Assembly (NCBI RefSeq): GCF_039525035.1
Contig: NZ_BAAAHE010000030.1
Location: 29,696 to 93,695, forward strand
Direction: 5' to 3'
DNA length: 64,000 nucleotides
Origin: Sporichthya brevicatena
Lineage (GTDB): Bacteria > Actinomycetota > Actinomycetes > Sporichthyales > Sporichthyaceae
A model generated the notes under the pieces. It saw only the letters and a list, made by a program, of their open reading frames with translations, ran no database searches and was not told the origin of the DNA. Both the position numbers and the translations under genes were made by a program. Every line of letters starts with the position of its first letter. The first letter of the stretch is position 1. Positions 42,656 through 50,624 of the stretch are shown here, one piece after another.

Positions 42656-42718
42656 CGAGACGTCAGGGGTCTTGGCCGCGGCGAGGACCGACGGGCGACC
42701 TTGTCCGCCCCGGGAGCC

Positions 42719-44422
42719 TCAGGCGGCTGGCTCGTCGGGTGCGGGGCGGGGTTGTGGTCGTTCCCCGGGTGCTCTGGCTCGGCCGGGTCGGTCGGGTTCG
42801 ATCAGGGGTGGGATCTCGACGTCGTAGACAGCGCCGAGGCGGGTGATCCAGCGGACCTTGTGGTCGGACAGGCGGATGAGTTGCCAGCCGCCTTTCGATT
42901 TAAGGTCGTGGTCGTGCTCGCACAGGGGTCCGAGGTTTCCGGCGAGGGCCAGACCGCCGCGGGCGTGGTCGAGGGTGTGGTCGATCTCGGAGCGGGCAGC
43001 GGGGAGGCGGCAGCCGGGGCCTTGGCAGGTCGTCATCCGGAGTTGGGTGTCCCGGCGTAGTCCTGAGCGGGGGAAGCGGCGCCGGGCGTCCTTGGCCCCG
43101 GTCTCCTCGTCCTCGGTGTGCGCGGGTGCGGCGGCGTGGTCGGCGATGTCCTCCAGTACCGGCCACCAGGGCTTGAGTGTGGGGCTGGTGAGCGTGCCGT
43201 CCAGGAGCGCGGCGAGCAGGTCGGCGGGGATGAGGAGGTCGACGATGCCGTGGTCGTCCGCCCGGCGCCGCTCCCAGCGGATCGGCCGTGCGGTGACCAG
43301 TCCGGAGGAGATCGCGTAGCCGTCGGGGCCGGTGACCGCGAAGCGCCACTGCCCGGCGGACAACTGCTTCGCGAGGTCGCGGGCGTACTCGGCGTGGATC
43401 GGCCCCTGTCCGGCGAGTTCGGCGGGGTCGCGGTCGATCCCGAGCAGGGTGGAGACCTTCGCGGTCAGCTGCACCCCGCGGTGCGGGGACCGCGCCACCG
43501 CCACCGGCTGGGGCGCCGCCTCCGGCTCGGGCTGCGGTGCGGGCGCCGGCTCCGGCTCGGGCTCCGGCACGTCGGTCTCACCCATCTCCGCGTCGGCGGG
43601 GCGGGTGGTGGCGAGGTGGGCGAGGATCTGGCCGTCGGTGAGGTCGGCGTAGGTGCCGTCGAGCAGGTTGAGCGCGATCTCCGAGCGCAGGTGATCCACC
43701 GGCCGCGGATCCCCGGACCGTTTGGCGTCATCAGCGAGTTTGCGGACCCGGGCGATGGCGGCGGCGACGCGGGCGGGGTCCTGGTTCTGCGCGGCGAGGG
43801 TGGCGGTGCCGTCCTCGTTGCGCCAGGAGATCACCCGCCGTTCGCGGTGGGCCTCGGCGAACCGTCGTTGGGCCCAGTCCGGGTCGAGTTGGATGCCGAG
43901 TTTGCGGCACCGGGCCCCGATCTGCTCACTGGTCCACGGCCGCTCCGAGTCAAGGGAGCAGTGGTCGAGGACTTCGTCGATGACGGTGTGGGCGTGCTCG
44001 TCGCTCATGTCCCGGGTCCAGAAGTGGATCACCTTCGCGCGTTCGATGCTCAGGTCCCCGGCGGCCATGGCGGCGTGCAGTTTCGGGAAGCGGTGGACGA
44101 CGGCCCCGGCGAAGTCGAGCAGTTCGTTGCCGGAGTAGGCGGAGATCCGCAGCGCGGTGCGGACCTCGTCGGCGCCCCAGCGGTCCGGGGCGGGCAGGCG
44201 CACGATCTCGTCCTCGGAGTCCAGGGCGCGGGTCCCGACCTCGGCCACCAGGCCCAGCCAGACCGCGTGGGCGGCGTTGAGTTGCCGCTGTGCGGCGCGC
44301 AGCAACGCGACTGACTCGGCCCCGGTCATCGACGCGCGCTCGGCCTCGCTGGGCGCGATGCCCAACGAGATGCCCCACGCGCCCGGCGTGGGAACCGCTG
44401 CTGCTGTCGATGTCCCCGTCAT
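42719..44422 (-). CDS. DUF222 (13E12 family) protein with C-terminal HNH nuclease domain
   Basis: Protein of 567 residues of the actinobacterial 13E12/DUF222 family. It has a helical N-terminal DUF222 region (about 25-270), a Pro/Glu-rich linker near 290-315 (PEPEPEPAPAPQPEPEAAPQP) and a C-terminal HNH motif: CQGPGCRLPAARSEIDHTLDHARGG followed by NLGPLCEHDHDLKSKGGW. This nuclease family is multicopy in many actinobacteria and behaves like a mobile repetitive gene, though its biology is unclear. GTG and ATG starts are adjacent (44425/44422) and TAGGTT ends about eight bases upstream, suggesting leaderless expression. Its upstream region carries two copies of the palindromic repeat seen at 27 kb. 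Confidence 0.88.
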   Translation of the reverse strand: MTGTSTAAAVPTPGAWGISLGIAPSEAERASMTGAESVALLRAAQRQLNAAHAVWLGLVAEVGTRALDSEDEIVRLPAPDRWGADEVRTALRISAYSGNELLDFAGAVVHRFPKLHAAMAAGDLSIERAKVIHFWTRDMSDEHAHTVIDEVLDHCSLDSERPWTSEQIGARCRKLGIQLDPDWAQRRFAEAHRERRVISWRNEDGTATLAAQNQDPARVAAAIARVRKLADDAKRSGDPRPVDHLRSEIALNLLDGTYADLTDGQILAHLATTRPADAEMGETDVPEPEPEPAPAPQPEPEAAPQPVAVARSPHRGVQLTAKVSTLLGIDRDPAELAGQGPIHAEYARDLAKQLSAGQWRFAVTGPDGYAISSGLVTARPIRWERRRADDHGIVDLLIPADLLAALLDGTLTSPTLKPWWPVLEDIADHAAAPAHTEDEETGAKDARRRFPRSGLRRDTQLRMTTCQGPGCRLPAARSEIDHTLDHARGGLALAGNLGPLCEHDHDLKSKGGWQLIRLSDHKVRWITRLGAVYDVEIPPLIEPDRPGRARAPGERPQPRPAPDEPAA

Positions 44423-44538
44423 CACTGATCAACCTAGACGGCACCACCGACAGTCTGTTCTCGTCGACGCCTGGGTCCGCCGCGGCCCTGGAACCCCGGC
44501 AGGACAACGCCTCTGACGCATCATCAGCACCGCCGGCC

Positions 44539-44603
44539 CCTGCACAAGAGATGTCATCTCCAGTGCACGTCAGGCCTGCACAAGAGATGTCATCTCCAGT
44601 GCA
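44539..44603. repeat. Tandem pair of 27-bp palindromic repeats
   Basis: Two direct copies, 36 bases apart (palindromic cores 44541-44567 and 44577-44603), upstream of the DUF222-HNH gene. Each core has arms TGCACAAGAGATG and CATCTCCAGTGCA around a central T, matching as a palindrome at 11 of 13 positions. The same element occurs as an inverted pair at 27013-27071. Copy 4 runs directly into the perfect hairpin at 44605. Confidence 0.85.
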
Positions 44604-44604
44604 C

Positions 44605-44660
44605 GTCAAGAAAGGGTGACACCCCTTACTGCGGAGTAAGGGGTGTCACCCTTTCTTGAC
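44605..44660. terminator. Perfect 26-bp stem-loop
   Basis: A perfect 26-bp inverted repeat with a 4-base GCGG loop lies between the palindromic repeats and the NlpC/P60 stop codon at 44678. It can terminate minus-strand transcription from the NlpC/P60 gene. Its perfection and length are far beyond normal terminators, so a mobile-element origin is possible. Confidence 0.75.
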
Positions 44661-44677
44661 AGCCGGGCGGGCTGACG

Positions 44678-45211
44678 TCAGAGGACGCGGCCGGCGCGCC
44701 AGGCGGAGGTCCAGATCTTCTCGAGCTTCACCTTCTGGCCGGGGCGGGGGGCGTGCCAGATCTGCTTGTCCCCGGCGTAGATGCCGACGTGGTAGACGCG
44801 GCCGCCGCGGTGGAAGAACACGAGGTCGCCGCGGCGGATCTTGTTCTTCGCGACCTTGTGGGCGCGGGCGAACTGCTGCCCGGAGGTGCGGGGGAGCTTC
44901 TCGCCGGCCTTGGCGTAGACGAAGCGGGTGTAGCCGGAGCAGTCGAAGCCGCGGCGGGTCGTGCCGCCGTAGACGTACGGCGTGCCCTTCAGCGCCTTCG
45001 CCGTGTGCAGGACGCGGTCGACCTTCTGCAGGCGCAGCGTCTTGCCGACCGGGCCGGCCGCGGCGGCGCTGCTGCCGAGGGCGCCGGCGCCGAGCACGAC
45101 GACGGCGGCGAGGGTGACGAGGGTGACGAGGGAGAGTGCGGTGGCCACGATCCGGCGGACGTGGGTTCGGAGGCGGATGCGGGCGTGCGTCATCGCGGGC
45201 GGAAGAGTCAT
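44678..45211 (-). CDS. Secreted NlpC/P60 peptidoglycan endopeptidase
   Basis: Exported cysteine peptidase of 177 residues. A basic, hydrophobic N-terminus (about 8-55, with Ala-rich cleavage region) is followed by an NlpC/P60 domain with catalytic Cys in GFDCSGYTRFVY, His in VYHVGIYAGDK and a third polar residue in IWHAPRPGQ. It cleaves peptide stems of peptidoglycan outside the membrane. The leader carries a c-di-AMP riboswitch, as is usual for actinobacterial wall hydrolases of this kind. A very strong hairpin follows the stop, so it is probably monocistronic. Confidence 0.92.
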   Translation of the reverse strand: MTLPPAMTHARIRLRTHVRRIVATALSLVTLVTLAAVVVLGAGALGSSAAAAGPVGKTLRLQKVDRVLHTAKALKGTPYVYGGTTRRGFDCSGYTRFVYAKAGEKLPRTSGQQFARAHKVAKNKIRRGDLVFFHRGGRVYHVGIYAGDKQIWHAPRPGQKVKLEKIWTSAWRAGRVL

Positions 45212-45223
45212 GGAGATCCCCAG

Positions 45224-45376
45224 GACCGCCTGCGGAAGGAAACCTGTCGGATTCGGACGCCAGGGACGCCCGGCCCTCCGCGGAGGGCTTCACCCCGAGG
45301 GCGCGCAGGTTCGCGCCCGCCTTGCCGGTTCTCCCGCTCCCGCCGCTCGTCGGTAGTACGGACCGCGGGACAGGCG
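45224..45376 (-). ncRNA. c-di-AMP riboswitch (ydaO-yuaA type)
   Basis: In the leader of the NlpC/P60 gene the minus strand shows the conserved blocks of the ydaO class in order: GGGAGAACCGG, GGGGTGAA (45289-45296), a short hairpin, then CCGAATCCGACAG (45244-45256). CGCCTG (45371-45376) can pair with CAGGCG (45228-45233) to close stem P1. The P1 3' side ends about seven bases from the GGGG ribosome site, so translational control is possible. Cyclic di-AMP binding would link wall hydrolysis to turgor and spore or wall state. Confidence 0.85.
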
Positions 45377-45539
45377 ACGGGATTCGGCGTGCACGTCTCG
45401 CGGCGGTGCCCGGTGCAGGCACCGAGAACTCCTATCGGCGACCTCGGCCCCCGCCTTGACCGTTCGGGCTCATGCGATCGACATTGCCAATCTCACGGCG
45501 ATCTCACAGGCGGGCTCACCGACGGGCTGACCGGCACGC

Positions 45540-46475
45540 TCACGCCAGCACGAGGTACGTGAGCAGGAAGCACAGGGCCGCGAGCAGGACGCAACCGGCG
45601 ACGACCACGGCGCCGGGGAGCTCCCGAGCCGGGGCGGTGGGCTCGGGGCCGTCCGCCCCCTCCGGGACGAATCGGGACAACCCGCGGGCGAACTCGGTCG
45701 CGCTCGCGGGGCGCGCCGCGGGGTCCCAACTCAGGGCCCGCGCGAGCAGGGAGTCGAGCGCGGCGGGGCGACCCACCTGCGCGGCGACGGGCACCGGGCG
45801 GGAGTCGGGGGCACGGTGCACCACCGACGCCGCGGTGCGGTGCGAGAACGGCGGCTCGCCGGCCAGCAGGTGGTAGGTCACGGCCGCGACGGCGTAGACG
45901 TCGGCGCGGGCGTCGAAACCGGCGCTCTGGTTGATCTGCTCCGGCGCCATGTACGACGGCGTCCCGGTCGTGACGGTGATGCCCGAAGCCTCGGCGAGCA
46001 GCTTCGCGCTGCCGAGGTCGGAGACGATCAGCCGCGGCGGCGTGACCCGGTCGTCGAGGAGCAGGTTGCTGGGCTTGAGGTCGCGGTGGACGACGCCGGC
46101 GTCGTGCAGCACCTGCACCGCCTCGGCCGTCGCGACGCCGAAAATCAGGGCGTCCGCCGGGCTCAGCGTCCCGATGCGGTCCGCGAGCGTCCCGCCGGGG
46201 ACGTACTCCATGACGAAGTACGGCCGCGCCTCCGCCTCGCTCACCCCGACGTCGAAGACGCGCACCACGCGCGGGTCGTCGATGCGCCGCAGCATCCGCG
46301 CCTCGGCGAGGAACCGCTCGACGACGTCGGCGTTGTTCACCCAGTTGTCCGCGAGCACCTTCACGGCGACGGGCACCTCGAGCGCCGGGTCGTCGCCGAG
46401 CCACACCGTCGCGAAGGCGCCCGACCCGATGACACGCACGAGTCGGTACCGACCGACTCGCTTGATCGACTGCAT
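45540..46475 (-). CDS. Membrane-anchored Ser/Thr protein kinase (PknB-like)
   Basis: Eukaryotic-type kinase of 311 residues: glycine loop IGSGAFATVWLG, lysine in VAVKVLADN, catalytic HRDLKPSNLLL, DLG in place of DFG, and the activation-segment ending TPSYMAPEQ. A single C-terminal helix (about 288-308) leaves only two or three residues outside, so it lacks the PASTA or other sensor domain usual in PknB. The sensor may be a separate protein, and a secreted protein is encoded 1.6 kb away. Its start codon is only 19 bases from that of a divergent sigma factor, so their control regions overlap. Confidence 0.9.
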   Translation of the reverse strand: MQSIKRVGRYRLVRVIGSGAFATVWLGDDPALEVPVAVKVLADNWVNNADVVERFLAEARMLRRIDDPRVVRVFDVGVSEAEARPYFVMEYVPGGTLADRIGTLSPADALIFGVATAEAVQVLHDAGVVHRDLKPSNLLLDDRVTPPRLIVSDLGSAKLLAEASGITVTTGTPSYMAPEQINQSAGFDARADVYAVAAVTYHLLAGEPPFSHRTAASVVHRAPDSRPVPVAAQVGRPAALDSLLARALSWDPAARPASATEFARGLSRFVPEGADGPEPTAPARELPGAVVVAGCVLLAALCFLLTYLVLA

Positions 46476-46494
46476 TGAGACACCATGACAGCCC

Positions 46495-47043
46495 GTGGAT
46501 TCCGACGACGGTACGACGACGCTCGAAGACGCCCTCGTGGCGCGCGCCCGCGCCGGGGACGCGGCCGCGCTGGAGGAGCTGCTCCGCGAGCTCCGCCCGT
46601 TCGTCGTGCGCCGGTGCTCGCGGTTCCTGCCGCACACCCACGACGCCGAGGAGGCCGCGCAGGACGCGCTGGTCGCGATCGCGCAGAATCTCGGCAGCTA
46701 CCGCGGTGTCGGCACGTTCCGCGGCTGGGTCACCGTCATCGCCTCGAACAGTGCACGCATGACGTACCGCCGGCTGCGGCGGCAGGCGATCGAGAACGGC
46801 GCGATCGAGCTGCCCGAGACGGCGGACCCCCGCACGACGAGCGTCATCGCGGGGACGCGGATCGACCTGATGGAGGCGCTCGCCCGCCTGGAGGAGGCGA
46901 AACCGCAGGTCGTCGAGCCGTTCGTGCTGCGCGACCTCGGCTCGCTCCCGTACGAGGAGATCGCCGCGATCACGGGGACGCCGCTCTCGACCGTTCGGGA
47001 GCGCATCTCCGTGGCTCGCACGTTCCTGCGCGCACGACTGTGA
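46495..47043 (+). CDS. ECF-type RNA polymerase sigma factor
   Basis: Sigma-70 family protein of 182 residues. Region 2 is visible as HDAEEAAQDALVAIAQNLGSYRGVGTFRGWVTVIASN and region 4 as LGSLPYEEIAAITGTPLSTVRERISVARTFLRARL. No separate anti-sigma gene follows, which is typical of ECF groups controlled by Ser/Thr kinases. The divergent kinase with a 19-base gap makes phosphorylation control plausible. GTG is the only in-frame start available after an upstream stop. Downstream lies a secreted protein, perhaps its target or sensor. Confidence 0.85.
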   Translation: MDSDDGTTTLEDALVARARAGDAAALEELLRELRPFVVRRCSRFLPHTHDAEEAAQDALVAIAQNLGSYRGVGTFRGWVTVIASNSARMTYRRLRRQAIENGAIELPETADPRTTSVIAGTRIDLMEALARLEEAKPQVVEPFVLRDLGSLPYEEIAAITGTPLSTVRERISVARTFLRARL

Positions 47044-47143
47044 TCCAGCTCACACAACGTGTCGCCGACGAAACCGCGGCCCCGCGCATCAAGCGGGGTG
47101 GGACGGCAGACCGCGCCGCCCGTCGACGACAGGGGAGGACACC

Positions 47144-47827
47144 ATGAAGCGCAGCACCGCCACCATCGCCGCCGTCACCGCCGCCGTGCTCGGGATCGGG
47201 GGTGGCGCCACCGCGGCCCTGCTGAGCGGCGACGACAACGCCGAGGTCAGTCAGGTGACGCCCTCGCCCGCCGCGACACCGGCCGGGACCCCCGCGGCGA
47301 ACCCGACGGGCGGGCCGGCGGACGCGCTGTCGGAGGAGAACCTGCTGCGTGAGCGGATGTACTTCGACGTCACCGGGCACTCGTTCGACCGCACGTCGCT
47401 CGGCCAGAACGCGCGGCTCGGTCCGTGCACCGGCGACAGCACCTTCGCCGACGTCCTGCCGGTCCAGGGCGTCACGCGGATCGGGACCCGCCTCACCGGC
47501 AGCGACAACCGACAGGTCACCCACCAGCTCGCGCAGACCCTGAACGCGCAGGAGGCGCGGGTCGCCGCGAACGAGATCGTGTCGCTCGTCGACGAGTGCG
47601 CGGCGATCCAGGGCGGCGACTTCGGTTACGGCGACCCGGTGACGGTGATCGACGAGGCGGACCGCAAGGTCGTGTACTTCCCGGCGTTCGACAGCGACCG
47701 CGTGTACGGCGGCTACATCGTGCTGCAGGTCGGCCCGCGCGTCGGCGTCGTCGACGTCTCCGACACGGTGCCGGCGGACCAGGTCGAGCACCTCGCGAAG
47801 GAAGCCGCGGGTATCGCGGACGACTGA
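47144..47827 (+). CDS. Secreted protein, possible sensor-type extracellular domain
   Basis: Exported protein of 227 residues with signal sequence (about 1-25), a Thr/Pro/Ala-rich stalk (residues 35-60) and a globular domain containing two cysteines (ARLGPCTGD and VDECAAIQGG) and a conserved-looking YGDPVTVIDEADRKVVYFP. The layout recalls PknH/sensor-like extracellular domains of actinobacteria, but I cannot confirm this. GGGGAGGA ribosome site upstream. It follows the sigma factor by 100 bases; together with the divergent kinase it may form a signalling set in which this is the exported partner. Confidence 0.6.
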   Translation: MKRSTATIAAVTAAVLGIGGGATAALLSGDDNAEVSQVTPSPAATPAGTPAANPTGGPADALSEENLLRERMYFDVTGHSFDRTSLGQNARLGPCTGDSTFADVLPVQGVTRIGTRLTGSDNRQVTHQLAQTLNAQEARVAANEIVSLVDECAAIQGGDFGYGDPVTVIDEADRKVVYFPAFDSDRVYGGYIVLQVGPRVGVVDVSDTVPADQVEHLAKEAAGIADD

Positions 47828-47851
47828 CGTGCCGTCAGGCGCGTGGTGCGG

Positions 47852-48829
47852 TCAGAAGTACCGCACCCGCGCCTCGGGGTGCTCCGCGAGCCACTGCTTC
47901 GCCGGGGGAGTGGTCCGCGAGGAGTACCCGACGCGGAGCACGGCGTCCCCGGCACGGGTCCGGTAGTACACCTGCCAGGCGTGGAAGGACGCGTACGCGC
48001 GCTCGTCGGCGCGGAGCACGGCCGCGTACTGCAGGACGCCGGTGACGTAGTGCTCGGAGTTGTTGTACCGGCGGACGGCGCGCCGCAGGCCGGCGCTGGT
48101 GCCGTCCGCCCCGCCGTTCGCGGCGAGGTAGCGGGCGGCGGCGAGAATCGAGTCGTGCGCGTCGTCGATGTCGCCGCGCCCGTACGCGCGCCAGGTGGCG
48201 GGCATGAACTGCATCGGCCCGCGCGCCCCGGCGGTGGAGTATCCGACGATGCGGCCCATCCGGGTCTCGACGAGGTTGATCGCGGCGAGGACCTCCCACG
48301 GCACCCCGAAGCGCCGCTCGCCCGCCGCGTAGTAGCGGCGCAGGTTCGCCGCCGGCTCCGGCTCGACGATCCGCCAGGCCGGCATCGTGGTCGCCGGCTT
48401 GCTCACGAGCTTCGCCAGGGCCTCCCCGGCCCGCAGTTGGTGCCGGGCGAGCTTGCGGTAGGGCGCCGGCAGCGCGGCGAGCACCGTGCGCTGCCACTCC
48501 GGTCGGCTGTGCAGGGCGCGGTACGCGTGCTGGGCGGCCCAGCCCGCGGCGGCGACCCGGGCGGGGCTCTCGGCGCGGTCGCGCACGACGTCCTCGGCGA
48601 CGGTCAGGTACTGGGCGAGCTGCTGCGGATCGGGCGGCAGCAGCGGCTGCTCGCCGGCCAGCGGCCGGGTGAGCACCGCGTCCCGTTCGGGGGAGACCGC
48701 CGCGGCGTTCGCCGCCGCGGGCCCAGGTTCGCCGGCCGAGGACCCCGTCAGGTCCCCGCACCCGGCGACCGCGAGGGCGACGGCGAGCGGGGCCGCCAGG
48801 GCACGAACGGCGGTGCGGGTGGATCTCAT
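47852..48829 (-). CDS. Lipoprotein lytic transglycosylase (SLT domain)
   Basis: Lipoprotein of 325 residues with a lipobox (LAVAGC) near residue 24, so anchored outside the membrane. The catalytic SLT domain shows VPWEVLAAINLVETRMGRIVGYSTAGARGPMQFMPATWRAYG, with the acid glutamate in NLVET and the family block PMQFMPATW, plus YNNSEHYVTGVLQYA. It cleaves glycan strands of peptidoglycan. It converges with the secreted protein gene at 47827 with 24 bases between. It joins other wall-remodelling genes nearby (NlpC/P60, DUF4015, CAP protein). Confidence 0.9.
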   Translation of the reverse strand: MRSTRTAVRALAAPLAVALAVAGCGDLTGSSAGEPGPAAANAAAVSPERDAVLTRPLAGEQPLLPPDPQQLAQYLTVAEDVVRDRAESPARVAAAGWAAQHAYRALHSRPEWQRTVLAALPAPYRKLARHQLRAGEALAKLVSKPATTMPAWRIVEPEPAANLRRYYAAGERRFGVPWEVLAAINLVETRMGRIVGYSTAGARGPMQFMPATWRAYGRGDIDDAHDSILAAARYLAANGGADGTSAGLRRAVRRYNNSEHYVTGVLQYAAVLRADERAYASFHAWQVYYRTRAGDAVLRVGYSSRTTPPAKQWLAEHPEARVRYF

Positions 48830-48914
48830 CGGTCCGAGGTTAGGCGCAGAACGTGCAAGGCGCGGCGCCCCGGGTGGGGCGCCGCGCCTGTCGCGCTGCT
48901 GCTGCTGAAACTAC

Positions 48915-50357
48915 TTACGGCGTGGCCGTCGCCGACGGCTCCGGCGAGGACTCGCTGTCCGACGACGAGGAGGTCGGCTCCGGCGTCGCGGCCGGCTCGT
49001 CGAGCGGGTTCTTGAAGGTGCCCTGACGCCCGCCCTCGAGCCAGGCCAGGTAGGCCTCGAAGACCTTGCGGGCCTTCTCGATGTCCGTGCTGCCCTCGGA
49101 CTTGTTGCCCGGCTTGTTGATCGAGTAGAGGATCTGGCCCGGCTTGTTGTCCTCGGCCTTGCCCGGCTGCAGGGCCGGGGCCCCGATGCCGACCTTCGAC
49201 GAGTCGTTCCACAGGTACCAGCTGTTGATGCCGGTGTCCTTGACCGCCTTGATCTGCGCGGCCACGTCCGCGGCGGTGTAGGTCTTCGGCCAGCTGAAGT
49301 TCTGCAGCCACGGGACGACCTGGCACTTCGTGCCGATCATCATCCGGTTGAAGTCCATCATCGACTGCTTGACGATGTCGTACGGCTGGTCGACCGGGGA
49401 GGCGACCGAGTACTCGCCCTTGTTCCAGTGCGACGGGTAGATCATCGGCGAGACGAAGTCGAGAACCTTGGCCATCGCCGGGATGTCCTGGGCGACCGAG
49501 GACGGCGCGAACGACGAGATGCCGTAGACCGCGGCGCCGGCGGCAGCGCCCGCCGCGCGGATGCGCGGGGCCGCCTTGGCGAGGAAGGCGGTGATGCCCT
49601 CGGCCGGGGTCTTGTCCCCGATGCCCGGGTAGACCTGGCCGCTGTTCTCGGGCTTGCGGACGTAGTCGTACATGATCGCGTCGAAGCCGGCCTTGGCCGC
49701 CTCCTCGGCGAGCTGGATGTTGTACTCCATGACGTCGTTGTTCGCGAAGTTCGTGAACGCCCCGACGCCGTAGTTGCCGGCCGGGTAGGGCTTGCCGGCG
49801 CTGTCCTGGATGAGCATGTCCATCTTGCCCGCGTTCAGCGCCCACTTGCCCAACCGCGGGTCGCGGAAGGCCACGATGCGCCCGGTGATGGTCGCGCCGA
49901 GGTCGTGGATCTCCTTGACGGTCGCGGCGAGGTCGAACCGCGCCGTGCCGTTGGGCTTGTAGACCGTCTTGGCCTCGACGGCCAACGGGACCTGCGAGTC
50001 GTAGCCGACGATCCCGTCCTCGTCCTTGATGTCGAGCTGGACGTTGTCGAGCTTGCCGGCCTTGATCAGCGCGACGACCGGGTCCTTGGTCGCCGCGTCG
50101 CCCCACGCCCACGAGGTGAGGTGGACGGAGCGGACGTTGACCGCGCCGACGCCGTAGCCGGCCTCGGGGCCGGAGGCGTCCGGGTTGGTCGTGGGCGCGG
50201 GCTCCTCGCTGGGTGCCGCGCTCTCGGTGGCTGCCGGGGCGGGCTCCGCCACGGGGTCGTCGTCATCGTTGCTGCACGCGGCCAGCGTGGTCAGCAGGGC
50301 CATAGCCCCAGCGGCGGCCAAGGCGCGCCGGAGGTTCGGCCGTCGTGCACCGGTCAT
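48915..50357 (-). CDS. Secreted putative glycoside hydrolase (DUF4015 family)
   Basis: Lipoprotein of 480 residues. The lipobox LAAC precedes an acidic low-complexity spacer (residues 28-65). The catalytic domain follows: VRSVHLTSWAWGDA, VALIKAGKLDNVQLDIKDEDGIVGYDSQVPLA, GFDAIMYDYVRKPE and FVSPMIYPSHW, which fit the DUF4015 TIM-barrel group of putative glycoside hydrolases. The C-terminus is Ser/Thr/Pro-rich. Substrate unknown, perhaps wall or exopolysaccharide. It is on the same strand and directly upstream of the lytic transglycosylase gene. Confidence 0.8.
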   Translation of the reverse strand: MTGARRPNLRRALAAAGAMALLTTLAACSNDDDDPVAEPAPAATESAAPSEEPAPTTNPDASGPEAGYGVGAVNVRSVHLTSWAWGDAATKDPVVALIKAGKLDNVQLDIKDEDGIVGYDSQVPLAVEAKTVYKPNGTARFDLAATVKEIHDLGATITGRIVAFRDPRLGKWALNAGKMDMLIQDSAGKPYPAGNYGVGAFTNFANNDVMEYNIQLAEEAAKAGFDAIMYDYVRKPENSGQVYPGIGDKTPAEGITAFLAKAAPRIRAAGAAAGAAVYGISSFAPSSVAQDIPAMAKVLDFVSPMIYPSHWNKGEYSVASPVDQPYDIVKQSMMDFNRMMIGTKCQVVPWLQNFSWPKTYTAADVAAQIKAVKDTGINSWYLWNDSSKVGIGAPALQPGKAEDNKPGQILYSINKPGNKSEGSTDIEKARKVFEAYLAWLEGGRQGTFKNPLDEPAATPEPTSSSSDSESSPEPSATATP

Positions 50358-50539
50358 GGTTGTGCCCCCCGAATCAGGTCAGTCGTCAAGATCAGAGTGC
50401 GGCAGAACGCGGGTCCGCCGCACGGACTTCGGTGATCTTGCACCCGATCGGGCTGGGCGAGGCCGGGACGAAATTGGTGAATCCGCCACATCGCAGGATT
50501 CGTCCGGGCGCGATCGGGATACGTACAGATCGTAGTTCC

Positions 50540-50553
50540 CCGACTGCAGTCGG
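50540..50553. promoter_or_regulatory. Perfect 14-bp palindrome upstream of REC-EAL gene
   Basis: CCGACTGCAGTCGG is a perfect dyad within the 267-base region between two divergent genes (DUF4015 hydrolase and REC-EAL protein), about 70 bases before the latter's start. It could be an operator or a small hairpin. No second copy was noticed. Confidence 0.35.
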
Positions 50554-50624
50554 TGAGGGAGGCGGGGAGGCAGTTCTCGCGCCGTGGCGGTCGGGCGCAC
50601 GCACCGGGGGGCGGGGATCTCGAC

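Noticed and set aside
42719-44422. Assignment of the DUF222-HNH protein as a restriction enzyme or homing endonuclease
   Set aside because: No methyltransferase or intron/intein is present; the HNH motif alone does not prove such a role.
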